Positions 49,849 to 61,951 of a DNA stretch of 64,000 nt are shown here, piece by piece. The DNA lies in the NCBI RefSeq assembly GCF_016545825.1, contig NC_052617.1:5786600-5850599 (forward strand). Reading direction: 5' to 3'. The stretch comes from Eucalyptus grandis. Taxonomy: Eukaryota > Streptophyta > Magnoliopsida > Myrtales > Myrtaceae. The translations under genes were made by a program, and so were the position numbers. The stretch's first letter is position 1, and each line of letters begins with the position of its first letter. The notes under the pieces are model-generated. The model ran no database searches and was not told the origin of the DNA. It saw nothing but the letters and a program-made list of their open reading frames with translations.

Positions 49849-50670
49849 ATGCCGTCGCACGGATCGGAGCTCTTCGCTCCGCCCTCCCCTAAGCCCTACG
49901 CCGCCCCGCCCGCCGCCGCCGCCTCCTCCTCCTCCTACATGGAGGCCTCCTCTTTCCCCCTCATCGGCGACTACATCGGCGTGGAGAGCTGCGTCGACTA
50001 CGGGGAGCCGCCCGACCCCGGCGGCGACTTGCCCCCGGCGGAGCCCGAGCGCGGCCCGGGGTGGCGGCGGGAGGCGACGGGGGGGAGGAGGAGGAGGAGG
50101 GGGCGGGAGGCGAGGAGGGAGTACCCGCCGCCGATTCCGCTGCTGGCGCGCACGGGGAACCTGCCCTCGCACATGCCGTGGGTCCTGAGGCGGCAATACA
50201 CCAGCGACGGCCGGCTGATCCTGACGGAGGAGAAGGTGAGGCACCACGAGTACTTCCGCGCCCACCGGGCCAACGGCCGCCTCACCCTCCATCTCGTCCC
50301 CCTCGACGGCGACGACCCTTGCCTCTCGACGATCGTGGACGAGGAGGAGGAGGAGGAGGAGGAGGAGGAGGAGGATGAGGAGGAGCAGGAGGACGAAGAG
50401 GAGGTTCTGAATGCCGAGGCCGAAGTAACGATCGCCGATGATCCGGAGTATCGCGACGACGACAACGACGATCGCCAGGGCGAGGTCGGCGATTGCGGAG
50501 ACGAGGAGGAGGAGGATTGCGCGAAGCTGGCGGCGTCGATCGCGGGGTTGACGGTGGAGAGCGGCGGCGGGATGGGGAAGTGCTCGAACTACAACGGCAT
50601 TAACGTGAGCCCGAACTCTTCTTGTCTACTCGGAGTGCCGGTGCCGGCTCTCAGGCCAGTGCACAGCTAG
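49849..50670 (+). CDS. FAF-like: FANTASTIC FOUR (FAF) domain protein, single exon, 273 aa
   Basis: The FAF signature is at about residues 90-150: a proline patch (EYPPPIPLLAR), then WVLRRQYTSDGRLILTEEKV, then YFRAHRANGRLTLHLVPL. FAF proteins are plant-specific; in Arabidopsis they restrain WUSCHEL and influence shoot-meristem size, acting in nucleus or cytoplasm. Before the domain is a low-complexity, Ala/Pro-rich N terminus. After it comes a run of glutamates (about residues 165-185, a GAG repeat) and a further acidic stretch. The gene is intronless, as usual for the family, and much more GC-rich than its surroundings. The chosen ATG lies within gtataaatg; an in-frame alternative is M31 (MEASSFPLIG). 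Poly-Glu length is likely variable between individuals. Intact by inspection. Confidence 0.9.
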   Translation: MPSHGSELFAPPSPKPYAAPPAAAASSSSYMEASSFPLIGDYIGVESCVDYGEPPDPGGDLPPAEPERGPGWRREATGGRRRRRGREARREYPPPIPLLARTGNLPSHMPWVLRRQYTSDGRLILTEEKVRHHEYFRAHRANGRLTLHLVPLDGDDPCLSTIVDEEEEEEEEEEEDEEEQEDEEEVLNAEAEVTIADDPEYRDDDNDDRQGEVGDCGDEEEEDCAKLAASIAGLTVESGGGMGKCSNYNGINVSPNSSCLLGVPVPALRPVHS

Positions 50671-52700
50671 GAGGCGGCCGGAAATGTCCCCCCCCCACGG
50701 GGTTCGCCGGTCGGAACCTTCGTCGACGGGAGGGGAAATCGAGTGAGTGAGGGAGGTTGATGCATTTTAGGGTTAACAGACAGGTGAGTCGTGCAGAGCA
50801 TCAGGGGCCATTGTTCTCTCCTTCAGCTTTTCAATTTGTTCATTTTTTCGATTTCGATCATTCGTCGTCGTCGTCAACCTCGTCGGTCGATCGATCCTTT
50901 GGATTTTCCATGTTTCGGGGGCTTGCATTACGAGACCGGGAATCCGCCGTCGCTCGCCGCTCGCCGCCCCCCGCCGGCGAAGTTTTCTTCGGGAGATATT
51001 TAAGACATTTTTGCGCCTGCATTTCTACGATTTCGCGAAACCGGAAGAAGAAGAAGAAGGAGGAAAGAAAAGAGGAAAAAGAAAATCGACGGGATAAAAA
51101 TGGAAATCGTGAGCTGGACTTGCGTCGGTCGCTCGTGTCGCATCGCGAATTTCAGTAAACCGCGCCGGTTTGAGGAAGCTCGTAACGTTCGAACAGTCGT
51201 TCCCCCGCGGCACGCGAATGTCGCATGTGCAACACCTGGCGCTTACGTGGATAATGCTCGAGAAAATACTGTTCTATCTCTCTCTTTTTCTTTTTTTTTT
51301 CTTTTTCCATTTTTTTTTTTTTTTTAGGTCCTAAGAAGGGAGTCGACTATGTTACGAGGAATTCGTGCGTGGAGTAATATCGGAGTAATATCCAAAGATC
51401 GGAGGACCGAACAGCAATTCCCAACGATTTAGAGAGAGATGAGCTTTTGAAATGGTGGTGAATGAATGACGTATAAAATTTGAAAGCAGATCGTGTGTTT
51501 GACGATAAAAGGATAGCAATTGCCTGGATAATTCTAACATAAAAAAGATGCCTTGTGGATCGAGTTTCAAATTTCTGAAAAACTGCGGAATTGAAGAGAT
51601 TTGATTGCATTAATTTGAAAAATTTTAAAATTTAAGCGACTTTTATCTGAGGGTATTATCGAAAAAGGAGTAAACTTTTGAAAATAGTGTGATGGGATAT
51701 TCGTTTTCCTTATACCTTAAGACTCTGTTTTTTTTGTTATCATACTTATTTCTTTTTGTTTTCCGCAAAAATTAAATCATAAAAAAGAGTACTTAAACTC
51801 CTTTTTTATTTTACTTCTATTTTTTGTTTGGGATTGTAACCAATGGAAACGTAAGGGCAGTCTAATAATAAGTCATTGGATGATTTTACAAGGAAGGTGG
51901 TAGTTTATAGGAAAAACAAGAATAGAAAATGAATAAAAGGAGAAATTCAAATAAAAAGGAAAAGAAAAGGGGTTGGATTAGGAATCCAATAATCCTATTA
52001 CTATTTTTGATATTGTTCGTTGTCCAATAAAAAAAAACGTCTTCTTTCTCTTAAGTGTTCTAAAGCATAATACCAAAATGCGTCCCATTTAATAATTGTA
52101 AGACTTGTCCTATGCTTTTCCACAAAATTTTATGCGTGTCCAAAAAAAATTGCTAGAACATGGAACTTATTGGAGAAAGGTTGTTGCTAAAATCATCATG
52201 GTTAAACCCAAAAGTCACGATTGATGAAGGGAAAATTGTCTTTCTAAATTTACTGTATGGATGCATTTACTATATGGATGCCAATTCAATTTTATATTTT
52301 TTCAATTTTTACTATTTTAATCATAAATATTTACACGAAAAATTCCAATATAATCATTTCAATCAATAATTTTCATCGGAAATTATTGACATGGACAACC
52401 AAAGATAACTAAACCGATATGTCAATGATTTTCCAACGAAAATTGACCAAAAAGATGACATTGGAATTTTGTTTAAAATTGACAAACTTTACAAATTTAT
52501 GATCGAAATGCATTAACACAATAGTTTTATAATTAATTGGGTAATTTTCCCAATGACAAGTGACCAAAGAATCAATTACAATTTTCGTACGATCTTTCTT
52601 AAAAGTAAGACAAAAAGATTGAACAGAAATTGGTTTTTCTCATATCACTTCACGTTTTTTTCTATTTATTATTTTCTTTCTTATATATGTTTATTCTATA
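50671..52700. other. 3' flank of the FAF gene and AT-rich intergenic DNA
   Basis: A run of nine C residues lies just after the stop (near 50690). GC-richer sequence to about 51260 is probably 3'UTR or flank; its open frames are unrecognised. Poly-T runs lie near 51290-51326. The remainder is AT-rich without features. Confidence 0.4.
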
Positions 52701-52712
52701 CATTAAATTATC

Positions 52713-52740
52713 TAGAGAGAGAGAGAGAGAGAGAGAGAGA
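52713..52740 (+). repeat. (GA)n microsatellite
   Basis: About 14 GA units. They lie just before a GC-richer segment that looks like the leader of a gene (52750-53160). Confidence 0.85.
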
Positions 52741-52957
52741 TTTCCAAGAACTCTTATCTGATTCTCTGCTGTTTAGGAGATCAGGGAGCTGGCGATGCGA
52801 GGCGATGCGAGGATGATGATGGACAGCTACTTCCCATTATCATTGATAACATCCATCATCTTAAAGACATGTCAGAGCTCATCATTGGTCGGGGGAGGCC
52901 TCTGATCTGTCTCTCTCTGCAGATTCCGCCATTATTTTCTTTCAGAGGAGCTCCGCT

Positions 52958-52986
52958 TGCTTGCACTTGCACTTGCACTTGCACTT
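52958..52986 (+). repeat. (TTGCAC)n short tandem repeat
   Basis: Four to five units of ttgcac run in direct order. They cause long open frames in three phases that should not be taken as coding. Confidence 0.75.
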
Positions 52987-53141
52987 CGCTTCTGCTGCTG
53001 GCAGGGTTTCTGGGTCCGCACACGCTCCCCATCCTGCCCCTCTCTCTCCCTCTCCCCCAGACAAAACTTTTTATCTGAACCCTTTTTGTTTGACTCGCCT
53101 AGGGTTTGCACCAGCGTCTGTCATCAGAACTTTGATCCGCC

Positions 53142-53336
53142 ATGGACAAGATCCGTGCAGGTACCTTGCACTCTCCCCGCGCCCCTGTCGTCCGGTCTAG
53201 TTTCGAGAACTGTAGAAAGGAAGAGGTTAAGGCTCTCGAATCATCACCATCGTCATCTTTCGAGGTTGGTCAAGAAGAAGAAAAGCAATTATCGTGGAAA
53301 ACGTTCTGGACCATGTCAGACAAATTGAATTCATAA
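53142..53336 (+). CDS. Possible small or truncated protein (MDKIRAG...), 64 aa
   Basis: The ATG is in good context (gccatgg) after a leader-like, pyrimidine-rich, GC-richer stretch. The frame has acceptable composition (KEEVKALESS, EVGQEEEKQLSWKTFWTM). A donor-like gtgcag|gtacc lies 17 bases after the ATG, so the start could instead be a very short first coding exon (MDKIRA) of a spliced gene. No downstream exon was recognised, and a decayed element begins about 200 bases later (about 53540). It may be a truncated gene. Family unknown. Confidence 0.3.
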   Translation: MDKIRAGTLHSPRAPVVRSSFENCRKEEVKALESSPSSSFEVGQEEEKQLSWKTFWTMSDKLNS

Positions 53337-53539
53337 GATGAATTAAGTATGAAGTCTTAAAAGGGAGAGAGGAAGGGAAATGTAGATGTGAAATCGCTTT
53401 ACTCTAACATCTGAACATAAGGGTTTGCTATAAAAGTTAGCTTTCTGATAATCTCTCTCTCTCTCTCTCTTTCTGTCGATGTGCTTATTTAACATTGCGT
53501 TCTTTTTTTTTATAGTAATAACATTCTCCATGTAAATAT

Positions 53540-56500
53540 ATATAACAATTTAAGGCGATGTTTGGCGACCTAATAAAGACAACCATTATCATAATCCAGC
53601 ATTTAATACATCCTCCGTAGTCCGGATGGGATATCGATAGACTTGTCCAAACAAAAACCATGATAAGTAATCGGGGACTAGAGATGAGACAGACCTAGCT
53701 GGATAATGAAAGGAATAAACAAAAAATGAGGTTCTTCTATTGACAAAGATGGCAGCGGCGTTATTTGCCGCCGCATGATTCTCGTGTTTCTCATGTGAAA
53801 TCCATTCGAGATTCAGCTGAGATTGTGCCCATCCCGTCTCTTTTAAGATTGTGGCGATCACTATCGGACGATTATCATAATGGTAAGATGCTATCATCGG
53901 CGGCGGCCCCATGGCAACAGCGGTCCATGCAATGGCCCCAACACTTAAATCTAAGGTTTTTGCTCTTTTTTCGTTTATTCCTTTTTTATTGAAATAATTG
54001 AATATTTTATGATTTTCTTCCAATCCTATCTTTAGGTGTATCTAACAGCTATTGAGACTAGATATTTCCATATCCATAATATGGATAATTTATTATCCCA
54101 TCCAATCTTATCTTTTCCAATTGTTATCCTAGCGGGTAAAAATCTTAATGGGTAAAAATCCCAATTAAAATGCTAAAAAAGTTAAGCTTTGAGCAAAACC
54201 CATTGATGAAGCAGGATTTGATTTTCCCGATATAATTAAAGCCTCTCGAGTTTAATTATCCAAGCTAATTTCCAATGGAACGCAGGCCGTCGTGATTGCT
54301 TGGGCCGAACATCACGTTCCTGATCAGCCCAGCCCATGAGGCCTGCAATCTTTCCCCCTATTCAGGGCTTAATCGCTCCTCACCTTAGGCTTCTTCTTTT
54401 TTTTTTTTTCCTGCTTCGACACAGATTGAAGAGAGTCCCTGATAAATTAACTTCTGTTTAGCAGCCTGATTGGGATTCTCCAATGCCTTTGGTTCGAAAA
54501 TAAATGATTTTTCGGGAATTGATTTCCCGGACTTTCACCCGTTTTGTTCTTTTTCATGATCACGTGTCCCTAATCTCAATTTGGATCGATTCGGTGTCTC
54601 CCCGAATTCATGATCGGCACCCCTAATTATCGGCATTCCTACCGTTGCTTATCGTCAAGGTCCTTCGCCCAAATGCGAGGAGATTTCACCCCGCCTTGCA
54701 GCTCACGATGATCGTCTGATTAAGCAAACTAAGTTGGAGTGGCTTAGAAGAAAACATCGTGGGCACGAAAGTTGATTCCTCCTCGTCCTTGTCTTGCGTC
54801 CACCAGAGGGTCTCTTAAGCAATGTCATCGAATTTGGGTGCTCAAAGCATTATATTCCCAATTAGGTTTTAGCTTTTGACAAAAAAAGAAAAAAATGTTT
54901 TAGCTGGAATCTAATGGCTTTAGCTTTTAAATTGTGCTTCATTCTGCTAATTATTATTTCACTTTGAAATAATTATTTTATTTATTTATTTTTGCTGAGA
55001 AGTATTGGGTGTTACTTGTACTTGTAGGCCTCGATTGGGATTTTATTTGACTTTATTCAAAGGATGACGTGCCGGGGGAGAAGTGCCGGCAAACTCCTCT
55101 AGAAAGAAAGTGTCAACTTCTCTCGCCAAGTTGCGTGCGCAAATTAGTCAGGTGTTTTAGCATCTCGGTCTCTCTCGACACTTCAACTGATTGGAACTTT
55201 CGAGGAAAATCTTGTAATCCTCTGGGATTTGGACGGGTGACCTTCAATTATCAAGTTGAGAATCTCACGAAGCCCTAACAAATTGGGTCAACCGCGGGGT
55301 TCTCCAACTAGTGAAAAAATTTGTTGATTTCGAGAAATCCCGATCGCCGTTTGGAATGGATTATGAATTCCGACTGTGTTGGCTAAATCTAATTGGATAG
55401 CAATTACAATGCAAAGAATAATTATAATGCAACTTGTGGGATTTGAATAGTTGACCTTTTAGTTAGTGAGCTCGAAATCTCACGACGCCCTAACAAATTG
55501 CGTCAAAATCGGGGTCCTCTTACTAGTAAAAGATTTCTTGATTTTAAGAAATCCAAGTTGCTGTTTGAAATGGTTTATGGATGACGGACAGTTATATCAC
55601 AAATACGAAGGAAAAGATAATGAGTACTCGGCATGCAAATACGATTCTAATGGCACTATCCCAAATTGATAATCAATATGTCCTCCCACTAGGAAATTAA
55701 AAAAAATGGCTCATGACCAAATAAATGTAACATACTCAATTCTTTTTATTGTTATGGTTGATGGAAGTTTGATTCCATGAACTTATCAACATAATGGGTT
55801 CTTATATTTTGTGGATATACCGTCGAACATGGTCGTGGAGAATCAATCTGGCTAATTTCGTGTTAGGCATCAGCATTATTAAATCCACTCAAATAATTCT
55901 TGAAACATATTTTATTGGGAGAATCCGATGAAATTCTTCATCGACAATCATAGTCCAAGATTTTGATTCTTTTCTTGCATGCTGAAAAATATATGAAGAG
56001 AGCTCGAGAATACTCGTGTTTGTTCCAATGTCATTATCCGAATTTAGTTTTCTATTTGCGAGCAATCCACATCCCCCCTACTTTTCGCCTATTTTATTCT
56101 CCATTTTATGCCCTTTTTTTTTTCCTTTCTAAAAAGTCTTAATAAACACTCACTATGGCGATTAATTATATACAATTGTGATTCCCGTGATAATGCATTA
56201 AAATAATTATTTGATGGTTGGTAGACACATAGTCGATTCGTGCAGACCATAAGGGTTTCCCCATGTCGGAAGAAGAAATGTTATTTTACACTATTGTTTA
56301 AGAATGTTGTTCATATTTGATTATGTGAGAATGAGATTATTTGAGAGAATTTCCTTTAAGCATGCGTGATCGGTAGGTTTATAATTATAGACATCACCTA
56401 CGTACAAACTTAACTAAGTGTGAGTTATGGCCATATTTGTAATTCACTAATCAAGATACTAGTTGAATGAAGTTTCCTCCCATCAGGAATGGAGAAAAGT

Positions 56501-58000
56501 ATGATCCGAATTATTATATACTTGCAAATTAAATGGATTTTGCATTTAGGTCATCAAACTTTCATTATAATTGCCAAGTACTCTAAACTTTCCAATTTTT
56601 TCAATTAAACTCACTTGCAAATTTTTTTGTGAAGTTATTCCAAAAGTTAGACTTCGTTTGTTTCATTAAAAATAAATAATTTAGAAAGCATTTTTCAAAA
56701 AAATTACCACTTATATCGTCTACAAAAATGAGCAAACAGAACAAATTTCACTATCTGCAAAAAAAATTTATACATCATTTTTGTCGACAATAAAATATTT
56801 TTTTATTAATTAAGTATCTTGAATGATACAAGCGATTATTTTTAAGAAAATATTTTTTAAATTATTTATTTTTTATGTAACAAACGCATCTTTAATGTGT
56901 AAAAAACAAAGGCATGCATTTTGCCATCTTATTAAATTTATCTATTAAAACGAATTCAAAGGGCAGGTAGCGGACGAAAATTCAAAGCTAGAAGGCAACC
57001 CGTCAGATGTGATTAATATCGAGGGAATCAAAATAGAAAATTAGGTGCCGTCGCAGGACCAATTCCCATAAACATAATTAATTTAACGTTGTCCAGTTCA
57101 GCGCAGACTTCTGGACACCAAATTAAATATTAAATATTTTATGGATTATTTTAATGAAGTTAACAAACAAAGTGGAGAAGTAAACTTTCTATGCTTCGTC
57201 GACTGGTATTACAGAGGTGACACTTTCGATTTTTCAGCGAAATAAATTATTGTGATCGTAAAAAAAAAAATCGAATTGGAACCTCGAATAAAAAAAGCAC
57301 TATTTTAATAGAAGATGAGATAATTACGGACATCGCACATCTTTAAACTTCATCAAGTATTCAATCTCTAAACATTTCTTCTTTTTTTTCCTTTTTTATA
57401 ATTGATTTCATGAATCAAGTTGTTCTTTGTCCGATTCGGCCGCCCATTTATGAAATTCTAATATGGCGAGTAAAGGCTTGACCGACAAATTACATGATTA
57501 ATACAAATATTAAAAGCTAAAGCAAAAAAAAAAAAAAATTGAAGAAACAAAAATTGAAGAGAAGGGCAGAAGGGTTCGTCAGCAACAAGGGTAGCGGGCA
57601 GTGGGCGGCGATGATAAGTCAATAATCCACATATACATTAGCATTTCGGTTTACATATTTATCGAAAGGATCAACTCGACAAAATCAAAATTAAAAAAAA
57701 ATATAAATTTCCATCATCCAGTATTTTTCATCCGAAACACAGTAGTAAATGATATGAAAATGGACTAATTTCGTTCCAAGAAAATCCTAATTACTTTTTT
57801 TTCCCCAAAAAAAAAAAGAGTCCAAAAATGCATCCGCAATATTATAGAAAGGGTTTTGCATAGCACAAGGATGCAAGAACGGTGGCCGGAACGGTAAATA
57901 AGGCAAAGCACGGGGGGCGTTTCCGTGAAAAAGGGAAAAGCGGGCACAGTCTAGCTACGGATTAGATTTTTTTTTTTTTTTTTTTTTCTGTTAGATTCAG
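53540..58000. other. Intergenic region with decayed elements
   Basis: 53540-54170 looks like a decayed DNA element with gataatccc-like motifs. 54290-54460 has a gggccg/gcccagcccatg cluster resembling a promoter, but no gene follows. A direct duplication at 55.2-55.65 kb is listed separately. 56500-57950 is AT-rich and featureless. Poly-T lies at 57967-57987. Confidence 0.4.
55222..55655 (+). repeat. Direct duplication, unit ~218 bp
   Basis: Unit 1 (from about 55222) and unit 2 (from about 55440) share gggatttg..c/a..tgacctt, aatctcacga.gccctaacaaatt, ggggt.ctc..actagt.aaa, ttgatttcgagaaatccc/ttgattttaagaaatccaa and tttg(g)aatgg.ttatg. Divergence is about 25%, so the duplication is old. Confidence 0.65.
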
Positions 58001-58029
58001 GTAAAGACCTGATCCCACTTTGGTAGTTT

Positions 58030-58542
58030 CCATTTAGTTAGCTCTCTCTCTCGCTCCAGCCAAAGCAAAATTCCTTCTTCTTCTTCTTCTTCTTCTTCTT
58101 CGTTCTGCGAGCTCGTTCTGCAAGCTCTCCTCGATCGGAGATCGTCGACCGGTTCCCGGATCTGAAGGAATCGGAGCCTCGCCGCCGATCCCCCGCGCAG
58201 CTCCGGGAAGAATCCGCGCCGAAATCGGCAGCTCCCGCTCGGCTCCGGCTCCGGCTCCGGCTCTTGCTCTTCTACGGTAAATCGACGTCGAATCCGACCT
58301 GGAATTTTCTACCTGTGTTTTGGAGATTTCCTTGCTTCTTCATAGGTGGAGAGGCTTTTTTTTTATTTATTTTTTATTTTTATTTGTGATGCGGCGGGGA
58401 GGTTTTGTTAGTGGCTCGAGCGGATGAGCGCGATCGGGTGTTCTTTGTTGCGAGATACGATTTGAGGAAGATTTTCGGGGGCGAGCGGTGCGGGGATTTT
58501 GATATTTTGTTGCGATTGCAGGGGAGGGGGATTTTGGATGAA
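58030..58542 (+). promoter_or_regulatory. 5'UTR exon and leader intron of the MUB gene
   Basis: A leader with a (CTT)n run (58073-58101) and a ctccggctccggctccggct repeat ends at a donor ctctacg|gtaaat (exon end 58276). The acceptor is gattgcag at 58521, and the ATG follows at 58543. A leader intron of about 245 bases is typical of highly expressed ubiquitin-family genes in plants and may enhance expression. Confidence 0.65.
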
Positions 58543-60398
58543 ATGGATGGGGAAGGCTTGATCGAGCTCAAGTTCAGGCTCGCGGATGGCAGCGACATTG
58601 GTCCCACCAAGTACAGCCCCGCCATGACGGTGGCCTCGCTCAAGGAGAAAGTGGTGGCTCACTGGCCCCGAGGTCGGTTAGATTTCGAGACTGTGGTCTG
58701 ATCTTTGCGATTGTTTTCTTACGAGTGTGCCGTCGCCTTCGTACTGTTGCATTCGATTAGTAAAAATACGTACTTTAGGTGTTATGCAATTTTACTCTTG
58801 TCATATGCACCATTAGCTGCATTCGTGTATTTTGGTTTGTTGTGAGCTGTGAGGTACACAATAATTGATGAATGTTTTAGTTTATTTGAACCGGCTAGAG
58901 TTGCCATTTTACTATGTTTTAGGTCGAAGAGATCTCTTGATGGTCTTGACTGCAGTAAATTAGTATCACAGATGTGTTTGTATGCAATGAAATAGAAATT
59001 GGGTTGTGTATGGAATGTGTCCTGCGATGGCAATATTCACGGTCCCAGAGTTGGTGGAAGCATCATGCTATAAATTGATCCTGATTAGAATATATGTTCC
59101 TTCTTAAGTTAATGTATTCCAGCATAATTTGCTGTTTCGTTTGCTTTTATATCTTAATATCCTAAGAATTGCGGCTACACTTCTTTTCTGTAAAATCATT
59201 GGGGCTGAAGTGGTATCTTCTGTTAAGTTGGAATTTGGGGAGCTGTCAGATTACGTGCTTAACAAGGAGATGAGAGGTAATTACTTGAATAATAAATGGG
59301 TTTCTTTTAATGTACGCTGTTTCTATTGGTAGAGAAAGAAAATGGTCCAAAGACACTGAATGATGTAAAGCTTATTCATGCTGGAAAGATACTGGAAAAC
59401 AACAAGACACTTGCTGACTCCAGACTGCAAGTTGGTGAACTTCCTGGGGGTGTCATCACCATGCATGTTGTTGTGCGTCCTCCTGTTTCAGACAAAAAGA
59501 ATGGTAAAATAAATTTTATGCGTTCTCTGTTTAACTTTAAGTGAATTTTCTCAGCACATGTGACATGTTTCTATAAAGAATATGTCTACAATTATAACAC
59601 CCCAAGTCCCGCACCAAATAGAAGATAGGTGGTGATGTAATTCTTAAGTATAAACCCTTGCCCAAAGATTCAACACGACCTTGAGTACTGCTTTGCTCAT
59701 GGAGTAGCCATAGTGGTGTGGACCTTTTCGAGTGGGTCTTCCTTTAAGTGTCACACAAAGTTCTCCTTCGTCCAATATGTGTGGTTAGAGGGTGCACATG
59801 ACACTGCTGGTTCTAGAAAGTAGTTTTCATATTTTGGCAATAATAGTGACCCATTGTTTCCTCCTATCATCATATCATTCAAATTTGGTTCCGTCATTTT
59901 TAAAGGGCTTGGTCACTCTTAAATCACAGGTTTCTTCTTTATCTCTTACCCTCCATCCAAGACCATCTTCCATTTCATGGCTGAAGATTATTGTTGGCTA
60001 TTTAATCACCAGACGAAGAAGGTCCTGTAATACTCAATTATTCATGTTCACATAATTATGCTGATAGCAACTTCACCATCGCCTTTCATGCATGACTTGG
60101 GTACAGACAAACTTCCTACTGCTGTAAAGGGACTCTGACCCTTTGACTCCACTTTCATGGAAGAGAAAAAACCATGTCGTTAACAAGTTCTTCTATTGTC
60201 ATCAAAGTGTCATTTTTTATTATAGTTTCTCATCCTGTGCACGTGACATGCCCAGTTGCTAGCATCATCTGCAGGAAACAAGAACGAGTCATTCAATATG
60301 TCGATGCGGAAGGGAAATGACTTTCAATTTGCTTTATTTCAGAAAAGTTGCGGGATGAATCTATCGGGAAACCTGGGTGTTCATGCTCAATTTTGTAG
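58543..60398 (+). CDS. MUB: Membrane-anchored ubiquitin-fold protein (MUB), 118 aa
   Basis: There are three coding exons, 58543-58672, 59333-59503 and 60343-60398, with canonical splice sites and consistent phases (WPR|EKENGPKT and DKKN|EKLRDES). The ubiquitin-like fold covers residues 7-95: IELKFRLADGSDIGPTKYSP, then ASLKEKVVAHWPREKENGPK, then VKLIHAGKILENNKTLADSR, then VITMHVVVRPPVSDKK. The tail ends KPGCSCSIL. CSIL is a CaaX box giving prenylation and the preceding Cys may be acylated, so the protein is held at the plasma membrane. MUBs are not conjugated like ubiquitin and recruit E2 enzymes to membranes. The upstream frame is open to 58405, but the ATG at 58543 gives the family-typical start. 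Length is normal. Confidence 0.95.
59590..59825 (+). repeat. Repeat fragment in MUB intron 2
   Basis: The segment aacaccccaagtcccgcacc...gtgtggaccttttcgagtgg has the feel of an LTR or retrotransposon fragment and is absent from coding exons. No terminal structure could be confirmed. Confidence 0.3.
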
Positions 60399-61320
60399 CT
60401 TCAGGTAACAGAGTCGACAACTTCATGGCTTGGCATTACTCCAAACTTTGTCAAGTTAGGGCTGCTACGTGCTAAGTTGCTCTTGGAATCATTGGAAGAA
60501 TCGGTGCATTGACAAATCTTCTTGAAAAAAAGAGAGTAATTTTTGCTGTAACAGTGTATAAAATCCTGAAGTGAAAATTTGTTGGATTGTTTATACTGGC
60601 AAAATTTGTTGTAGAGTTGTGAGGGATGTAATCAGCACACTTTCAGTGTATAAAGAGATTTCCGATGGATGTTCACTTCCAGAGGAATTGTTATTCTAAA
60701 CAAGAATGAGAGGGTAGATGGCTAGCGTGCATTGTTCAAGCATAGCAACCCCTCTTCCATGAAGATACACATGCATGTACATTCGTTGCAAATGGAAAAT
60801 GGTTTCGGCTTCTACGACTTCCTAGCGATGATAGGGCAAACGGATGTTATTTATAATATGAATGATGGAACCTAACTACTTCTTCAAAGATTAGCTTATT
60901 GCGGTTGTGGGTAAGATCTATTAAATTTTTGGCTTCTTAGACCCTGTTTGGTAAGGGTGTATTGGATAACTATTCTGATAGTGAACTTGATTACAAGCAG
61001 CAATTTGTGCGAGTTTATTGTTTGCCACAATCCTTGCATGTGATAGTTATTATACTCAGATTTAAAGCACCTCTGACCACTCAGCTAATTATGTAACTTA
61101 ATTGTTGATGAAAACCAACAGAAGTCTTCCGCTCTTTGCTCACCGCAAACAATAAACATCCTGCGTGATTAGAGAACGAACGCCTTCCGGAAAGAAGCTA
61201 CCGGAAACAAGACCAGACACGACTATTTGCTTATTTTCTATTCCATATTTGGCCTATCAAACAATCGAAGTGTTTTGTGTTTCTTACGGATATAGAAGAC
61301 ATGGAAATTTTCTTAAGCAG
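60399..61320 (+). other. 3'UTR/flank of MUB, then intergenic
   Basis: The first few hundred bases are probably 3'UTR. Nothing coding is seen up to the next feature. Confidence 0.4.
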
Positions 61321-61505
61321 AGCGTCACGAGTTGCAAGAGAGAATTCAGAGAATGTCTCACGGCCAAGAGGATGGCCAAGAGGTTTCTGAAGATGAAGGT
61401 CTGTGCCGTGACGCGGAGAACCTCCTGTGCTCACTTGGATTCCCACCAAGTCTCCTCCTAGAATTTTCCAAGGGCGGGCGAAACTATCATTGTGCTGTAT
61501 TCTAA
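61321..61505 (+). pseudogene. Orphan terminal exon ending in CAVF
   Basis: A clean acceptor ttcttaagcag opens a frame reading RHELQERIQRMSHGQEDGQE, VSEDEGLCRDAENLLCSLGF, PPSLLLEFSKGGRNYHCAVF, then TAA. This frame has the most protein-like composition of the three, and the exon would have phase 2. The end CAVF fits a CaaX prenylation box. No earlier exon could be found between MUB and here. It could be a last exon of a lost gene or an alternative 3' exon. Family unknown. Confidence 0.35.
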
Positions 61506-61509
61506 AAGT

Positions 61510-61948
61510 TTCTAGCTTTATTTATGTCGATAGATGATAATTGTCATTAATGTTGGTGATTAAGGCGGTGTGATCTTATCTGCCGGATAAACTCTAGATC
61601 AACGGATGCTTATTTGTATCCATTCAACATTTCAATTAATACAAAACTCCATCCAACATTTCAATTAATACAAAACTCTTTTCTTTCAGAGCTATTCTCT
61701 CTAGAAGTTTTCTCTCTCTACAATCCGAGGGATTCAAGTATAAGAAGGGTGCCTTCCCCCTCATTTGTATCCGTCCAACAAGTGAAGAAGCTTACAATTC
61801 CATATTTCTCAGCTAGTATGCAAACTTAGTTTTCCATACGAAAAGTTACTGAAGATGTATCGGAAAAAAAAAAAAAAACTAATTATCTTTGCTTAATTTG
61901 GACATTGGAGTATCGATATTTATCATAGGGAAGTACAATTAACTGCAC
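61510..61948. other. AT-rich intergenic sequence
   Basis: A short direct repeat (caacatttcaattaatacaaaactc) occurs twice at about 61625-61677. No gene was seen. Confidence 0.5.
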
Positions 61949-61951
61949 TAA

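Noticed and set aside
49744..50465. Antisense and shifted frames across the FAF gene (105-182 codons)
   Set aside because: Shadows of a GC-rich, low-complexity coding exon. The FAF domain is readable only in the frame 49849-50670.
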